Positions 35,889-46,640 of a stretch of 64,000 bases of DNA are shown piece by piece; positions within the stretch are counted from its first letter, which is position 1; every line of letters starts with the position of its first letter. Source of the DNA: Capsicum annuum (taxonomy: Eukaryota; Streptophyta; Magnoliopsida; Solanales; Solanaceae); the NCBI RefSeq assembly GCF_002878395.1, contig NC_061115.1:56395312-56459311 (forward strand), given 5' to 3'. Below the pieces are notes generated by a model. The model saw only the letters and a list, made by a program, of their open reading frames with translations. It was not told where the DNA came from and did no database searches. The position numbers and the translations under genes are program-made.

Positions 35889-37040
35889 TGAATTTATTCT
35901 CTAAAGTGCTTAGAACAAAGTCGAAATATGTGTTTGCGGTAATAATCTATTAACATGCTCATGTGCAAGCTTTCTTCTTCAAAGCACTTTATATATTTAT
36001 TTGATGATAATGGAATCCGCAACGGTCATTCATTGTGTTTTTTGTTACATCTTCTAGAAGAAATAATATTCTATTTCCTAATAATCCAAATACTGACCGT
36101 CTTGCTGCACAATGATGAGAAGTGAGCCCCTCCTCTCTAACTTCTGCATCAGCAGTAGGTTAAGCTCTAATTCTTTTTTAGGAATTTCTAAAAAAAAAAA
36201 TATAGTCCAAATGTGTTTCAGCGTTTTTTTCTATGGATATTTATTCTTTACAATTTTCTTACCCTTTACATTTATATAGTGGGTGTGTTTTTACTTCATT
36301 GTGGAAGAAAAATGACAATTATATGCTTTATTTAAAAAGTGCATATCCTTCATTTTAGACTGATTACTGATTTCATTGTTCATTCCTCTAACGAAAGTAG
36401 GTTTCAGATCAAGAAAAGGTACGCGAATTTTTGAATGCGAGAAAAGAGCAGAAAACAGTTTCAATAGAAGAATAAATATAATCATATGTTGGTGAGAGAC
36501 TATGCTCAGAAAGGTATGTTTCATCTCATCATTTTGAGGTGATGTGATCATTTAGGAAAACTTATTTACCATAATAATCAAAATACAAAAAATATATACA
36601 CTGATTATGTATATTACATGTTAGGATATCTATTTTAATTTGTCAAAGACCCGACAAGAAAAGAGAGCGCACACATCGTAATGATTGCATTTACATTCTA
36701 TCAATATGTGCACAGTACAGCTATATAATTAGATTACTTTTAATATATTTATTTTATTTTATTTATTTTTAGTAAATAAACTTGACAAGGAGCAAATCTT
36801 AGCTACATACAGGATGGGTTATTCCCTACAAAATACTTTCATAAAACCACTCACGTAGTTAAATTTGTATCTGGACATATTCTTGATATAGAGTATAAAT
36901 TGTCAAACACTCATATTTTCCAGAATAAAATATGCATACCTCATTTCTTTTCAAAATGTATGTAAAATATTATTTTAATAATAATGACTTTCTATTTCCT
37001 GTAATTTTATACTTAAAACATAGCATCTTTAATTTGTATA
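35889..37040. other. AT-rich region, nothing recognised
   Basis: No gene or repeat boundary seen. The minus-strand frame 36291-36551 (86 codons) has no recognisable features. The region ends in GTATA, the likely TSD of the Sirevirus. Confidence 0.4.
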
Positions 37041-38021
37041 TGAAATTCAAGAGAGGGGGTTGAATTAAAATTTTTTTGTGAGTCGACTATTGACTCTTCA
37101 CAGTCGATTTGCCTGCAAATCAGTACACTTCACAAAGTAGATTAGGTTTAAATAAATGAACAGGTAAATAATCAACTTTAAAATAAAGACATGAAGATTT
37201 ATCCTGATTCGAAACACCAATGTAGTGCCTACTTCCAGTCCCCTTAGGTTTCAATGTTTCCTTAGATCTTTCAAAGTCGGGCTCGAGTACAATGATGAGA
37301 AATAAGTTTTGAAGACTTATTCTGTTCTTCAGATCTTGTGACATAGCTTCAGTTGGTATTACAAAGTTAACCCAATCCTACTCTTTATATAACTATTATA
37401 AACTAAGAAGTACAAAGCTTTGTGAGACTAAGATTGAGACACTTAGAGATTTTTCCTTAAAGTTGCATGAGTGCTTCGATCTTCTGTCCTCTTTTTATAT
37501 TCTTCAGTTGCTTTTCTTTGTAAAGAAATCCAAGAGATTTCATTTCAATCAAGGATTTGAATTGATTCCTTGATTGGGGAATGTTACCATATAGTATGCC
37601 TATATTAGATATGTCCATACATGGTACTTTATACACATTCGTATCAGATACATCCGTGATCTTTTTTTGTGTTGCTTGTATGATGATTGATGCTCTTTTA
37701 CCAAGTTTTGCACCGATTAGGCTATTGTTGGATGCTTACTTTCCTTTGCGAGATTTTCTTGGAAATCTTGAATTGATTTCGTATGATTGATATTGTTCCA
37801 AGTTTAGCGCCAACCATCATGCTGTTGGATGCTTGCTTTCTTTTGCGAGATATTCTTGGATATTTTGAGTTGATTCGTTAGAGATTCTGAAATCTCTTTT
37901 GCATCTTTGGTGTATCTTCAATATTTCTCCTTTCATCATTTGAGATCTTCAATATCCTGCAAATGTTTACTCATTAATTTTTCATTATTAAAATATAGAA
38001 CGTAACTATAGGAGACTGGCA
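37041..38021 (-). repeat. Sirevirus 3' LTR
   Basis: It pairs with 49357-50340. In plus orientation it reads TGAAATTCAAGAG...GACTGGCA. Plus-strand frame 37581-37790 lies in both LTRs and is not a gene. Confidence 0.85.
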
Positions 38022-38245
38022 ATCTATCCCTTTTTTATAATGACAAACAAGCGTTAAATATCAGTTGACTTCGTTGTCTGTCACAGTAGTTGGCTTGCTT
38101 CCCCTGACTTGTAAACATTTCCGATGTTCATCTATTTCTTGAGTACCAGTCAACTTTTATTCATTGATAGTTGACTTGTTCCCCCTGACTTTTAAGCATT
38201 TTTTATGTTCCTATCTTTCTCCCCCTTTCGGCATAATAAAAATGA
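38022..38245 (-). promoter_or_regulatory. Multiple polypurine tracts of the Sirevirus
   Basis: On the minus strand at least four purine tracts occur: GCCGAAAGGGGGAGAAAGAT (38235-38216), AGTCAGGGGGAACAAGTC (near 38180), GTCAGGGGAAGCAAG (near 38105) and AAAAAAGGGATAGAT next to the LTR. Repeated tracts upstream of the 3' LTR are a described hallmark of Sireviruses, where they prime plus-strand DNA. Confidence 0.7.
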
Positions 38246-38504
38246 ATCATAGAGTAACAAAAAATAGTAGACATATAGCAGAGAATTAATCTAATTAATT
38301 ATCAAGTACTAGGCAAAAAACAAAAAGCGTGGCAGATAGTGTATTAAAAATCATCTTACAACCCAACAAAAATAAGGGACAGGACCCCCTTTTAAATAAA
38401 AAGTCATCATTTACTGCTTAGCCAGAAAGTATGTTAGGGTATTGTGCATATTATGACAGAAACTGTCATATGATTTCTCAATATTTTTTAAGAAGAGGAA
38501 GTAG
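38246..38504 (-). mobile_element. Sirevirus 3' region after the third ORF
   Basis: Non-coding or degenerate end of the third ORF region, cut from 40754 by the Del-like LTR. AGTAG (38500-38504) is repeated at 40754-40758. Confidence 0.5.
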
Positions 38505-40753
38505 TGTAACGACCCAAAATCACCTCCCGGGACGTCACACGGTGCTTAGGGATACAAGTAGCCCCAAGCTAACCCTTTGAGCTTATCACTTCTCATAATA
38601 ACTCATTTAAGAGGGAATATACAAAACACTGGCACTGTCATATCAAATGAAAGAAAATATGAAGATAATACTCGGTTCAACGACCACAATACTGGAAATA
38701 TCAACACAACTACAGTCTGATAACTAGTCAGACAAAGCCTCTACAACTCCATGAACTAGAGAGCCATTGGGACATATCCCCAACTGACTTAAATTGAACT
38801 GAAAGTAATGACATAAACACTCAAGTATTGAAATATCTGAAGATAGGCCCTCGAACCATGAGGACTCACCACAGGAGAAATATAGACAAAAGGTACTCAG
38901 AAATCAGTGAGGAGGTTGGAACTGAGCACCTGAACCTACATTATAAGACAATGTAGCACATAGACATATATATGGATCAGCACTTGGGAATGTACTAAGT
39001 ATATGGGGGTGTATGCATTTACATAAAATAATATCAATACTCTTTAATCAAATCATGCATGCAAATACGAATGACTCACATGGCTTGAATAAGTCTAAAA
39101 TGTAAAGCTCATAAATCATGTAGAATGAAGCATGTAACACAAATCTCGTGAGTCATTNNNNNNNNNNNNNNNNNNNNNNNNNNNNNNNNNNNNNNNNNNN
39201 NNNNNNNNNNNNNNNNNNNNNNNNNNNNNNNNNNNNNNNNNNNNNNNNNNNNNNNNNGGATCAGCACTTGGGAATGTACTGAGTATATGGGGGTGTATGC
39301 ATTTACATAAAATAATATCAATACTCTTTAATCAAATCATGCATGCAAATACGAATGACTCACATGGCTTGAATAAGTCTAAAATGTAAAGCTCATAAAT
39401 CATGTAGAATGAAGCATGTAACACAAATCTCGTGAGTCATTATACATTGGCTTTAAAATTTGTGCTTTCCTCTTATTCTAATTACTCATAGGATGAAGGA
39501 AGCTTTAAACAAAACTTTCAACTCATGCATATATCTTATGAGGAGTAAGACTTCTTTATTGCTCAAGAACTTATAACTCTTTTGAACTAAAACACTTGGA
39601 ACTCGGAATCATATGACTTTGGTTTAAAAACTGATGATCAACTCTTATTAGTAGAGAAAACTACTTCCTTCTTTGGAAAATACTCAAAAGCAATTGGCTT
39701 ACCTTAGAAAATATTTATTCTCAAAGCTTTAGGGAAAATCTTCTACTTCAATGAAAAATACTTTAGTTTAGGGAGGTTCTCTTAACCAATATAAACCATG
39801 CAAGCTACATGGAGTCCAGCGTCTTATCCTCCTAAGAAAGAAACCTTATGTTGGGAAGAGGCGTTATACTCTTGCCAAGGAGTATAACCTCAACTCAGTG
39901 ATCACTTATCTCGGTCTTAGACCCAAAATCTCAAACCTACGGTGGCACATAGTTCTGGGGTAAGAAATTGTAGTAACTTACCCAACTCGGTGCTAAATAC
40001 TACTCCCTTTAGTTTATCTCGCCCATCTCATGGAAATCCATTTTCAAAATAATCTCATAGTTCATAAGAACCCAATAATCAAATCTGTAATCTCATGTGG
40101 TAGAGTGAATTTCAAAAATCTATGACCATTAGGTCAAAACATTTGTCAATAATCTCAAAAAACTCAAATCATGGGTGCTTATAGTACAAGAGTTCATAAA
40201 ATTGCAAGTCTCAAGTAGAGCTTAATGACCCATAATTCAATCTCAAGTTAAAACTCATCAAAATTCATATTAGATAGCATATAGATTCATAAATCATATA
40301 GAAATTTGGAATTTATAGAAATTTAGCTTATAATCTCAACATACTCATACACTTCAATATCTCAAATATTTCAACTATTGACTTCTCAAGGATTAAAATC
40401 ATGGGGTATAGACCCACCTGTAATTTCTCAAGAAAACATGTAAAAATCATGCCATTAGACTCTCAATTCATGGGAAACATCAAAAGCTTGCAACCAATAA
40501 CAATGGGTGAAAAACCCCAATTCAATTTCATGTAAAATCTCATAAATTGCAGAAAATTGTAGTTTAAATAAGTCTTTGAGCACAACGGTGAAAGGATTAC
40601 CCTTGTTCAAAACCCTACATACCTTAGATTATGAAATTGGATAAATAATCTTGCTTCAAACTCTTCTTCTTACTCTTGAGAGAGGATTCTTGCAACCCTC
40701 GTACTTGGGAAACTTACAAAGACGCTTTCCTTAGGGAGTTCAAATTTTTCTTA
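38505..40753 (-). mobile_element. Del/Tekay-like LTR inserted in the Sirevirus
   Basis: In plus orientation it begins TGTAACGACCC, the reverse complement of the 3' end of the LTR family at 5820-8108 (same 'gggttagctt' block). The far end (near 40753) lacks the TGTAAY start and may be diverged or truncated. AGTAG lies on both sides, consistent with a TSD. A 100-N gap and a duplicated 184-bp segment sit inside. Frames in this stretch are not genes. Confidence 0.7.
38974..39441. other. Gap flanked by a 184-bp identical duplication (assembly artefact)
   Basis: 38974-39157 and 39258-39441 are the same sequence with one visible difference (ctaagtat / ctgagtat), separated by exactly 100 N at 39158-39257. 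This is what an unmerged contig overlap looks like; the real locus probably has one copy. Confidence 0.85.
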
Positions 40754-41748
40754 AGTAGAATCCTTTTTGCACCACTCATTATCAAACAAAACATAACCCA
40801 TAAAGGTAAAATTTTTGGAATCATAAGTGTCAATGACTTCCATCGGGGGGTAAGTAGAGAGATCAATATAGTGATATAAGAGAATAAGCGTAATTAGCAT
40901 GTCATATGGTAAATTGGCGGGGGCATGAATATCTATTGTACTCTCTATCATATACTCACAAATTCAAGTTGCCCAATTGATTTTGTGTTTCTTAACTAGA
41001 TAATACAAAATAAATACAGCACGATAGGTAATGTTATTGAGGGATTCCTTTTTTATAATCAGTGGGGTAGAGATTATGTGGGCTATGATGCAATACTTGA
41101 AACACAGGGACAAAGGACCAAAAGTAGACGTTGTTGTGTTTGGGTCAGACAGGATCCTCTTTGCTTTTTCAAAACTTACCTTAAAATCTTCAGGCCAAGT
41201 ACCATCCATGAAAGAAATCATACCAAAAAAATTTGTATAAAAAATCTTCTCGAACAGAAAATCATTCAGGATGATTCTTGTACCAAGCACAAGAGTATTA
41301 AGTTCACCACTATCATGAGAGGGCATAGATTCTCATAGAACATGTGGATGTGATCCTCATAAACCACAAGTCCATAGAGACGGAAGACTAGGGAAAAATC
41401 TTGAAACTTAAAAAAGTGACTGACATTATAGAAGGGGTCTTTTAATTGACAGTTATTGATTATGCAACCGGGTACAATGGAGCAGTTTTTTAAGGCAATT
41501 TTTCTTTCTTTCTGAGAGCATGTCCAGAACTTGTGCATGTTCTCATAAGAAAAGGATTTTAGAGTGGTGGTTTGAGGTTTCTAGGAAGAGAAGGTTGGGA
41601 TGGAAGAGGTACGATGTCTTTTAATGAGAGTAGACTATTGAGATTCTGACGAAGGTTTATTAGAGGACTCAGAGAGAAGAATAGGGCCGTCAGAGAGAGA
41701 TTTAGGAAGGAAAGTGGAAACACCAGCCATGGAATGATTTCTGGTCAT
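40754..41748 (-). pseudogene. Sirevirus third ORF (envelope-like position)
   Basis: It starts at the minus-strand ATG 41748 (MTRNHSMAGVSTFLPKSLSD), with a Ser-rich N-terminus. Then come IALKNCSIVPGCIINNCQLK, FQDFSLVFRLYGLVVYED, LNTLVLGTRIILNDFLFEK, GPLSLCFKYCIIAHIIST and KKHKINWAT. The order and motifs fit the plant-retroelement proteins found 3' of pol in Sireviruses, often called envelope-like; their function is unproven. There is a frameshift near 41270-41320 and stops at about 41660, 41600 and 40961. A Del-like LTR cuts off its C-terminus. I see no clear membrane segment that would support an envelope role. Confidence 0.6.
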
Positions 41749-42160
41749 GGGAGAGGAGTGGAATTGGAGTTTAAAGGGACAAAGAGGGAGAAGAAAGGAT
41801 GGGTAAATGAGCAGAAGGAGAGAGGAGAGATATAGGTGACTGGTGGGAAAGAGAATAGAAGGGAAGACGAAGAGGTCTGAAGTGAAAAGGTGACTGATGG
41901 AAGCAAAAGGACAACAAAAGAAAGTGTGTTAGGAAGGTAAAAAGGTGCAGAAGTGGCAGCGATTCCATGAATACTGTTGAAAATAAAGATGACTCCCCTT
42001 TTTGAAAACTAATTTTTGGTTAAAAACTGAGAAGAAAATCGAAACAAGTAAAAAGATTTTTTGTCCAAAAATAAAACTCATAGGTCATTAATATTGAGAA
42101 TACTAAGTATTTTTCTAAGTTAACAATATCCTTCTTCTAACAAGGGTTTCGTAAAAATAT
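41749..42160 (-). mobile_element. Spacer between RNase H and the third ORF
   Basis: On the minus strand this is a pyrimidine-rich leader (41960-41760, tracts of CTTCTC/TTCCTTT) just before the third-ORF start. Such a tract could serve a splice acceptor for a subgenomic RNA. The frame 41771-41968 is compositional only. Confidence 0.4.
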
Positions 42161-43600
42161 TTGCTAGTTAATTTTCAGAGTCAACAAATGTTAAATAAAA
42201 GTCTACATTTTCTACATGATCTCGAATAAAATGATGGTTAATATCAATGTGTTTGATCCTAGAATGATGCACAATATATTTAGACAAACTAATAGCATGG
42301 GTGTTATCACACATTATGGGAACAAATTCAAAAGACAAATTAAAATCAAGTAGTTGATACATAATCCATAAAATTTGAGTACCACAACTTCAAACGGCTA
42401 TGTATTTAACTTCAGTTGTTGAAAGAGAAAATGAAGTTTTCTTCTTGTTGTGCCATGAAATCAGGGCATTACCAAGAATTGAACACGTTCTACTAGTGTT
42501 TTTTCTCTCATTTTTATCACCTGCAAAGTCATCATTTGAATATCAAATTAAACTAAAATGGGAAGAACAAGGATACCATAGTCCAATGTCTTAAGCTCCT
42601 CTGAGATATCAGATAATTCTTTTGATGGCAGTCAGATGAGACTCTTTGGGAGTCGACTGGAACCTGGCACACTTACATACACTGAACATAATATCTGGTC
42701 GACTGGCGGTCAAATATAATTGTGATCCAATTATTCCTCTATACATCTTTTCATCAACATCCTTTCCAGATGAGTCTGAATCAAGACTTGTGGATGGACT
42801 CATCAGAGTTCTATAGGCCTTTCCTTTTTCCATACCAAACTTTTTGATGAGTTCCTTTGTGTACTTAGATTGATTGATGAAGGTACCTTTGGGAGTTTGT
42901 TTTATTTGTAATCCCAAGAAGAATGCGAGCTCTCCCATGAGGCTCATTTCAAATTCTTTTTTCATCAGATTTACAAAATTCTCACATAAAGAGATGTTAG
43001 GACTACCAAAAATAATATCATCAACGTAAATTTGCACAATAAGAAAATTTGAATCAAACTTCTATATGAACAGAGTTGTATCAATTTACCTCTTTGAAAA
43101 TCATTATTTTGTAAGAAAGTACTCAATCTCCCATACCAAGCCTTTGGAGCTTGTGTGAGATCGTAGAGTGCTTTTGACAATTTGAAAACATGATTTGGAT
43201 AAGATGGACTTTCAAAATTGGGAAGTTATTTTATAAAAACTTCTTCATGAATAAATGCATTTAATAAGATGTTTTTTATGTACATCTGATATAACTTAAA
43301 GCGTTTGAAAGCAACAAAAGCTAATAAAATTCGAATTGATTCTAACCTTGTCACAGGGGTAAAGGTTTCATCATAATCAATAGCTTCTTGTTGGGAGTAT
43401 CCTTGAGCTACAATTCTGGCTTTATTTCTGATAGACTTACCTTCTTAATTCAATTTATTTTTGTAGACCCATCTAGTTTCAATTACTGAGCAGTTCTTAG
43501 GTCTTTCAACCAAAGTCCAAACTTAATTTCGTTCAAACTGGTCTAATTCTTCCTTCATGGCTTCGACCCAGGATTAATATTTGAGGGCCTCATCGGTCTT
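42161..43600 (-). pseudogene. pol: Sirevirus reverse transcriptase and RNase H
   Basis: On the minus strand the RT starts near 43570 with WVEAMKEELDQFERN. Next are MSKALYDLTQAPKAWYGRLS (about 43180), the catalytic box MQIYVDDIIFGS (43037) with both Asp present, FFLGLQIKQTPKGTFINQSKY, and MYRGIIGSQLYLTASRPDIM. The RNase H part contains MCDNTHAISLSKYIVHHSRI (about 42310) and KHIDINHHFIRDHVE. These are Ty1/copia signatures, and the RT blocks resemble the SIRE lineage. It copies element RNA into DNA. Frameshifts near 43000-43100 and 42610 and several stops disable it. Confidence 0.8.
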
Positions 43601-45032
43601 TTTTCGTTCAATTTGAGATACAAGGGCAACATACGTTTGCTCTCTCATTGATGCTCTTGTCTTCATCCTACCACCTGGATTTTCGATGATAAATTTATTT
43701 GGTTAGATATCATTGTGTTTCCATTCTCTTAGAACTCTCGTTTTGAATATTTCTGCTATGGTAGTCAACTCTGTAGGGGGTGTAGTCTATCGGTCTTATG
43801 ATGGATTATAGGTTATGCTAGCATTGGCTCAATATTGTAGATCACTCACCTATTCTTCATTAATACTCAAACTCATAGGAGGGTGATTAGTTTCATTAAA
43901 TACAATATCCATATATTCTTCAACACATAATATTCATTTATTATAAGCTCTGTAAGCATGACTGGTGGGAGATTACCCAAGAAAAATACCTTCGCCACTT
44001 CGTGGATTGAATTTTCCTAAGTTATTATTACCATTGTTGTGGATAAAATATTTGCATCCAAAAGGATGAAAGTAGCTAATGTTTGGCTTCATCCTTCTCC
44101 ATAGTTCATAAGTCTTATTTCCAAATTCTCCTCCATGATCCCTGGAGAGATCGATTATTTTGCTCCACCACACCATTTTGTTGAGGAGACCGTGGTGATG
44201 AGAAGTTCTGAGAGTATCTATTTTGAGCACAATATTCCTTAAAAGTCTTATTTTCAAATTATCCTCCATGATCCCTGTAAATATAGGTGATAAGGTGTCC
44301 AGCTTCTCTCTGTACTTTTTAATAAAATATCTCAAATTTTTTGGAAGTCTCATGTTTATGAGAAACAAAAATTACCCAAGTAAAATGAGAATAGTCATCA
44401 ACGATGAGAAAGCCATATATTTTTTCACCAATACATGCCTGCCAATCCATGTGGATTGTTTGAAGAGGTTTTGAAGCAGACACATTGTCTTTGACTTTGA
44501 TTGATGTTTGAGTCTGTTCACCCAATTGGCAGGCATCACAGATATGATATTTTTCAAACTTAAGTTTTGGCAAACCTCTCACTAGTTTCAGTCTGGATAG
44601 TTTCTCAATGGAGATAATACATCAAAACCCCCCTAAACTTGTCCTGACAACTTACTTTAGCACTTAAACTAACCTTCTATTTATTTACCCCCCTTAACAT
44701 CTTTAAAGTGAATTAATTTCACCCCTTAATATATAATACCACTCTTATGGGGGAGAGTGCATCACACTCGCTGACACATCGGTGCCACGTCGGAGCCACA
44801 TAAATAAAGTATTTTTAAATATTATATATATATACACACATACATATTTTTAAATACATATATAAAATTAAATTCAGAAAATTACCCCCACCCTCCCATT
44901 TTTCATCTTCTTCACAACCACGCCTCTCCCCCCTAATCCCTGCAAACACCCCCACACCCGTATATAAGAACTCTCGCTACTCCTCTCCTGCCGTCCACCA
45001 AACACACCACCATATCACCTCACCACCACCAC

Positions 45033-45076
<44 letters not shown>

Positions 45077-46240
45077 AATATATATAAAATTAAATTAAGA
45101 AAATTACCCCCACCTTCCATTTTTCATCTTCTTCACAACCACCCATCCTCTTCCCTCCCTAAACCCCTGCAAACACCCCCACTCCAGTATATTAAAACTA
45201 CCGCCTCCCCTTCCCCTTCGTCCACCAACCACACCACCACATCACCTCATTACTACCATATAATATATATATATATACCCATCACCACCAATTTCTCCAC
45301 ATTTGAATCAAACACGTAATTTTATTTTTTAAAGGAAAAAAAGATTGAAGAATCGGAGATTTTTCAATCGTTAACTTTAATAACATAAATCAATGACTAA
45401 AAATCCAACCCACCTTATAAATTCTATCAAAATCAATAATAAATTCTCTAAAATCAACAACCAAATATCCAAATCATGCCAATTTTTTGATTTTCAAAAT
45501 CAATTTCGTTCTTTTTTTTATTGATCTAAGTTGTTGAAGGAGAAAAAATTGGAGGAGAGGGTAACAAATTTGGTAATTGAAGGAGTAATTAGGGTTAAGG
45601 TTGGGGGANNNNNNNNNNNNNNNNNNNNNNNNNNNNNNNNNNNNNNNNNNNNNNNNNNNNNNNNNNNNNNNNNNNNNNNNNNNNNNNNNNNNNNNNNNNN
45701 NNNNNNNNTCAATGATATGCATACTAGCATGCCTAAGTTTTATGTGACAACCAAATATCATTGGTTTGCACAGTGAGCCAGGTTAAAGTAGCAAAGTCAG
45801 GACTATTTAAGACATAAATATTATCAACGTGTTCACCGATGATAGAGATATCTCTTTTGTCGTGTTTAATGGAGCAACTTTCAGCTGTAAAGGAGGCTTC
45901 AAATCCGGCGTCACATAGTTGACTGATGCTAAGCAAGTTATGTTTGAGGTCATCTACTATATACTCTTCAGCAAATTCACATGAGGAGCTAAGCTTTACT
46001 GAGCCGACTCCAATGATGTTTCCTCTAGTGTTGTCACTGAATTTGATTTATCCCCTATCTATTTTCTTTAGAGCATAAAATTTTTCTTTCTAGTAATGTG
46101 TCTGGAACATTCGTTATCAATGACCCACATTTCCTTCTTTCAGCTCTTGTGGGTATGTTCCTGCAAAATAAAAAAATTAATTTTGTTTAGGTAACCAAGT
46201 GGTCTTGGGTCCTTATAGGTTAGATGTGCTCCCTTTAGTC
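43601..46240 (-). pseudogene. pol: Sirevirus protease/GAG-pre-integrase and integrase, interrupted
   Basis: On the minus strand, MWVIDNECSRHITRKK (about 46123) is the protease-side motif, with VIDNECS where the active site D-S-G is expected. After it come VDNIYVLNSPDFATL (about 45828) and the pre-integrase HASMHII (about 45723). A foldback insertion with a gap (44611-45708) follows. Beyond it are the zinc-binding part YHICDACQLGEQTQTS and the integrase core SKPLQTIHMDWQACIGEKIY and GFLIVDDYSHFTWVIFV. Further on are RDHGGEFGNKTYEL and MKPNISYFHPFGCKYFIHN (about 44090). Two core Asp are visible. The 44100-44280 stretch repeats a short segment, and stops are frequent. Confidence 0.75.
44611..45708 (+). 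mobile_element. Mutator-like foldback/MITE insertion with internal tandem repeat and gap
   Basis: The left end is GAGATAATACATCAAAAC..., resembling Solanaceae MULE-type MITEs. TCAATG occurs at 44605-44610 and at 45709-45714, where the integrase reading resumes, so at least 6 bases of target duplication are visible. Inside are two tandem copies of about 200 bases (44866-45036, 45086-45265) with 'attacccccacc', 'cttcttcacaaccac' and 'gcaaacacccccac', separated by an (AT)n tract (45037-45072). The right end lies in the 100-N gap 45609-45708. Confidence 0.6.
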
Positions 46241-46640
46241 TTTCAAACCCACACACTTTTAGGCTTATGCCTACAGCTGTAAGATTTGTGCCCTTTCTAT
46301 CCACAAATATAACAGACAAATCCTTTAGAGGAAAAGAGGTCTTGGTTGGTTTAAATGATTTTTATGAGGAACTTGAGTTGGTTTTAAAAGAATTCAATAT
46401 CACAAAACTGTGACTTGGTGATTTCTTAATGCTATTCAATTGCATTTTTACATCATCAATAGCTTCTTGAAGTAAGTCAAATTCTATTTGACATGCTTCA
46501 ATTTTTACTTGACAATTTCTTCATTTCTATTTGAGTTTTCATTTAAGTCGAGCTTCCCAACTTTTCTTCTCTTAGGCTAGTTTATTATATTTATTTATAA
46601 TTTTTTAAAACTCGTCGAGTTGTTTAGTCATACTATGAAG
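46241..46640 (-). pseudogene. gag: Sirevirus gag, C-terminal part
   Basis: On the minus strand a coiled-coil stretch (46600-46440, IEFDLLQEAIDDVKMQLNSI) is followed by a CCHC zinc knuckle CYICG*KGHKSYSC (about 46310-46270). One stop (TAG) lies inside the knuckle, replacing what is usually Lys or Arg. It packages element RNA. The LINE at 46641 separates it from the N-terminal part. Confidence 0.65.

Noticed and set aside
37581..37790. 69-codon frame conserved at 49899-50108
   Set aside because: The two copies are the same part of the Sirevirus LTR pair, so conservation reflects LTR identity, not protein selection.
39109..39321. Frame across the N gap
   Set aside because: It is an artefact of translating unknown bases.
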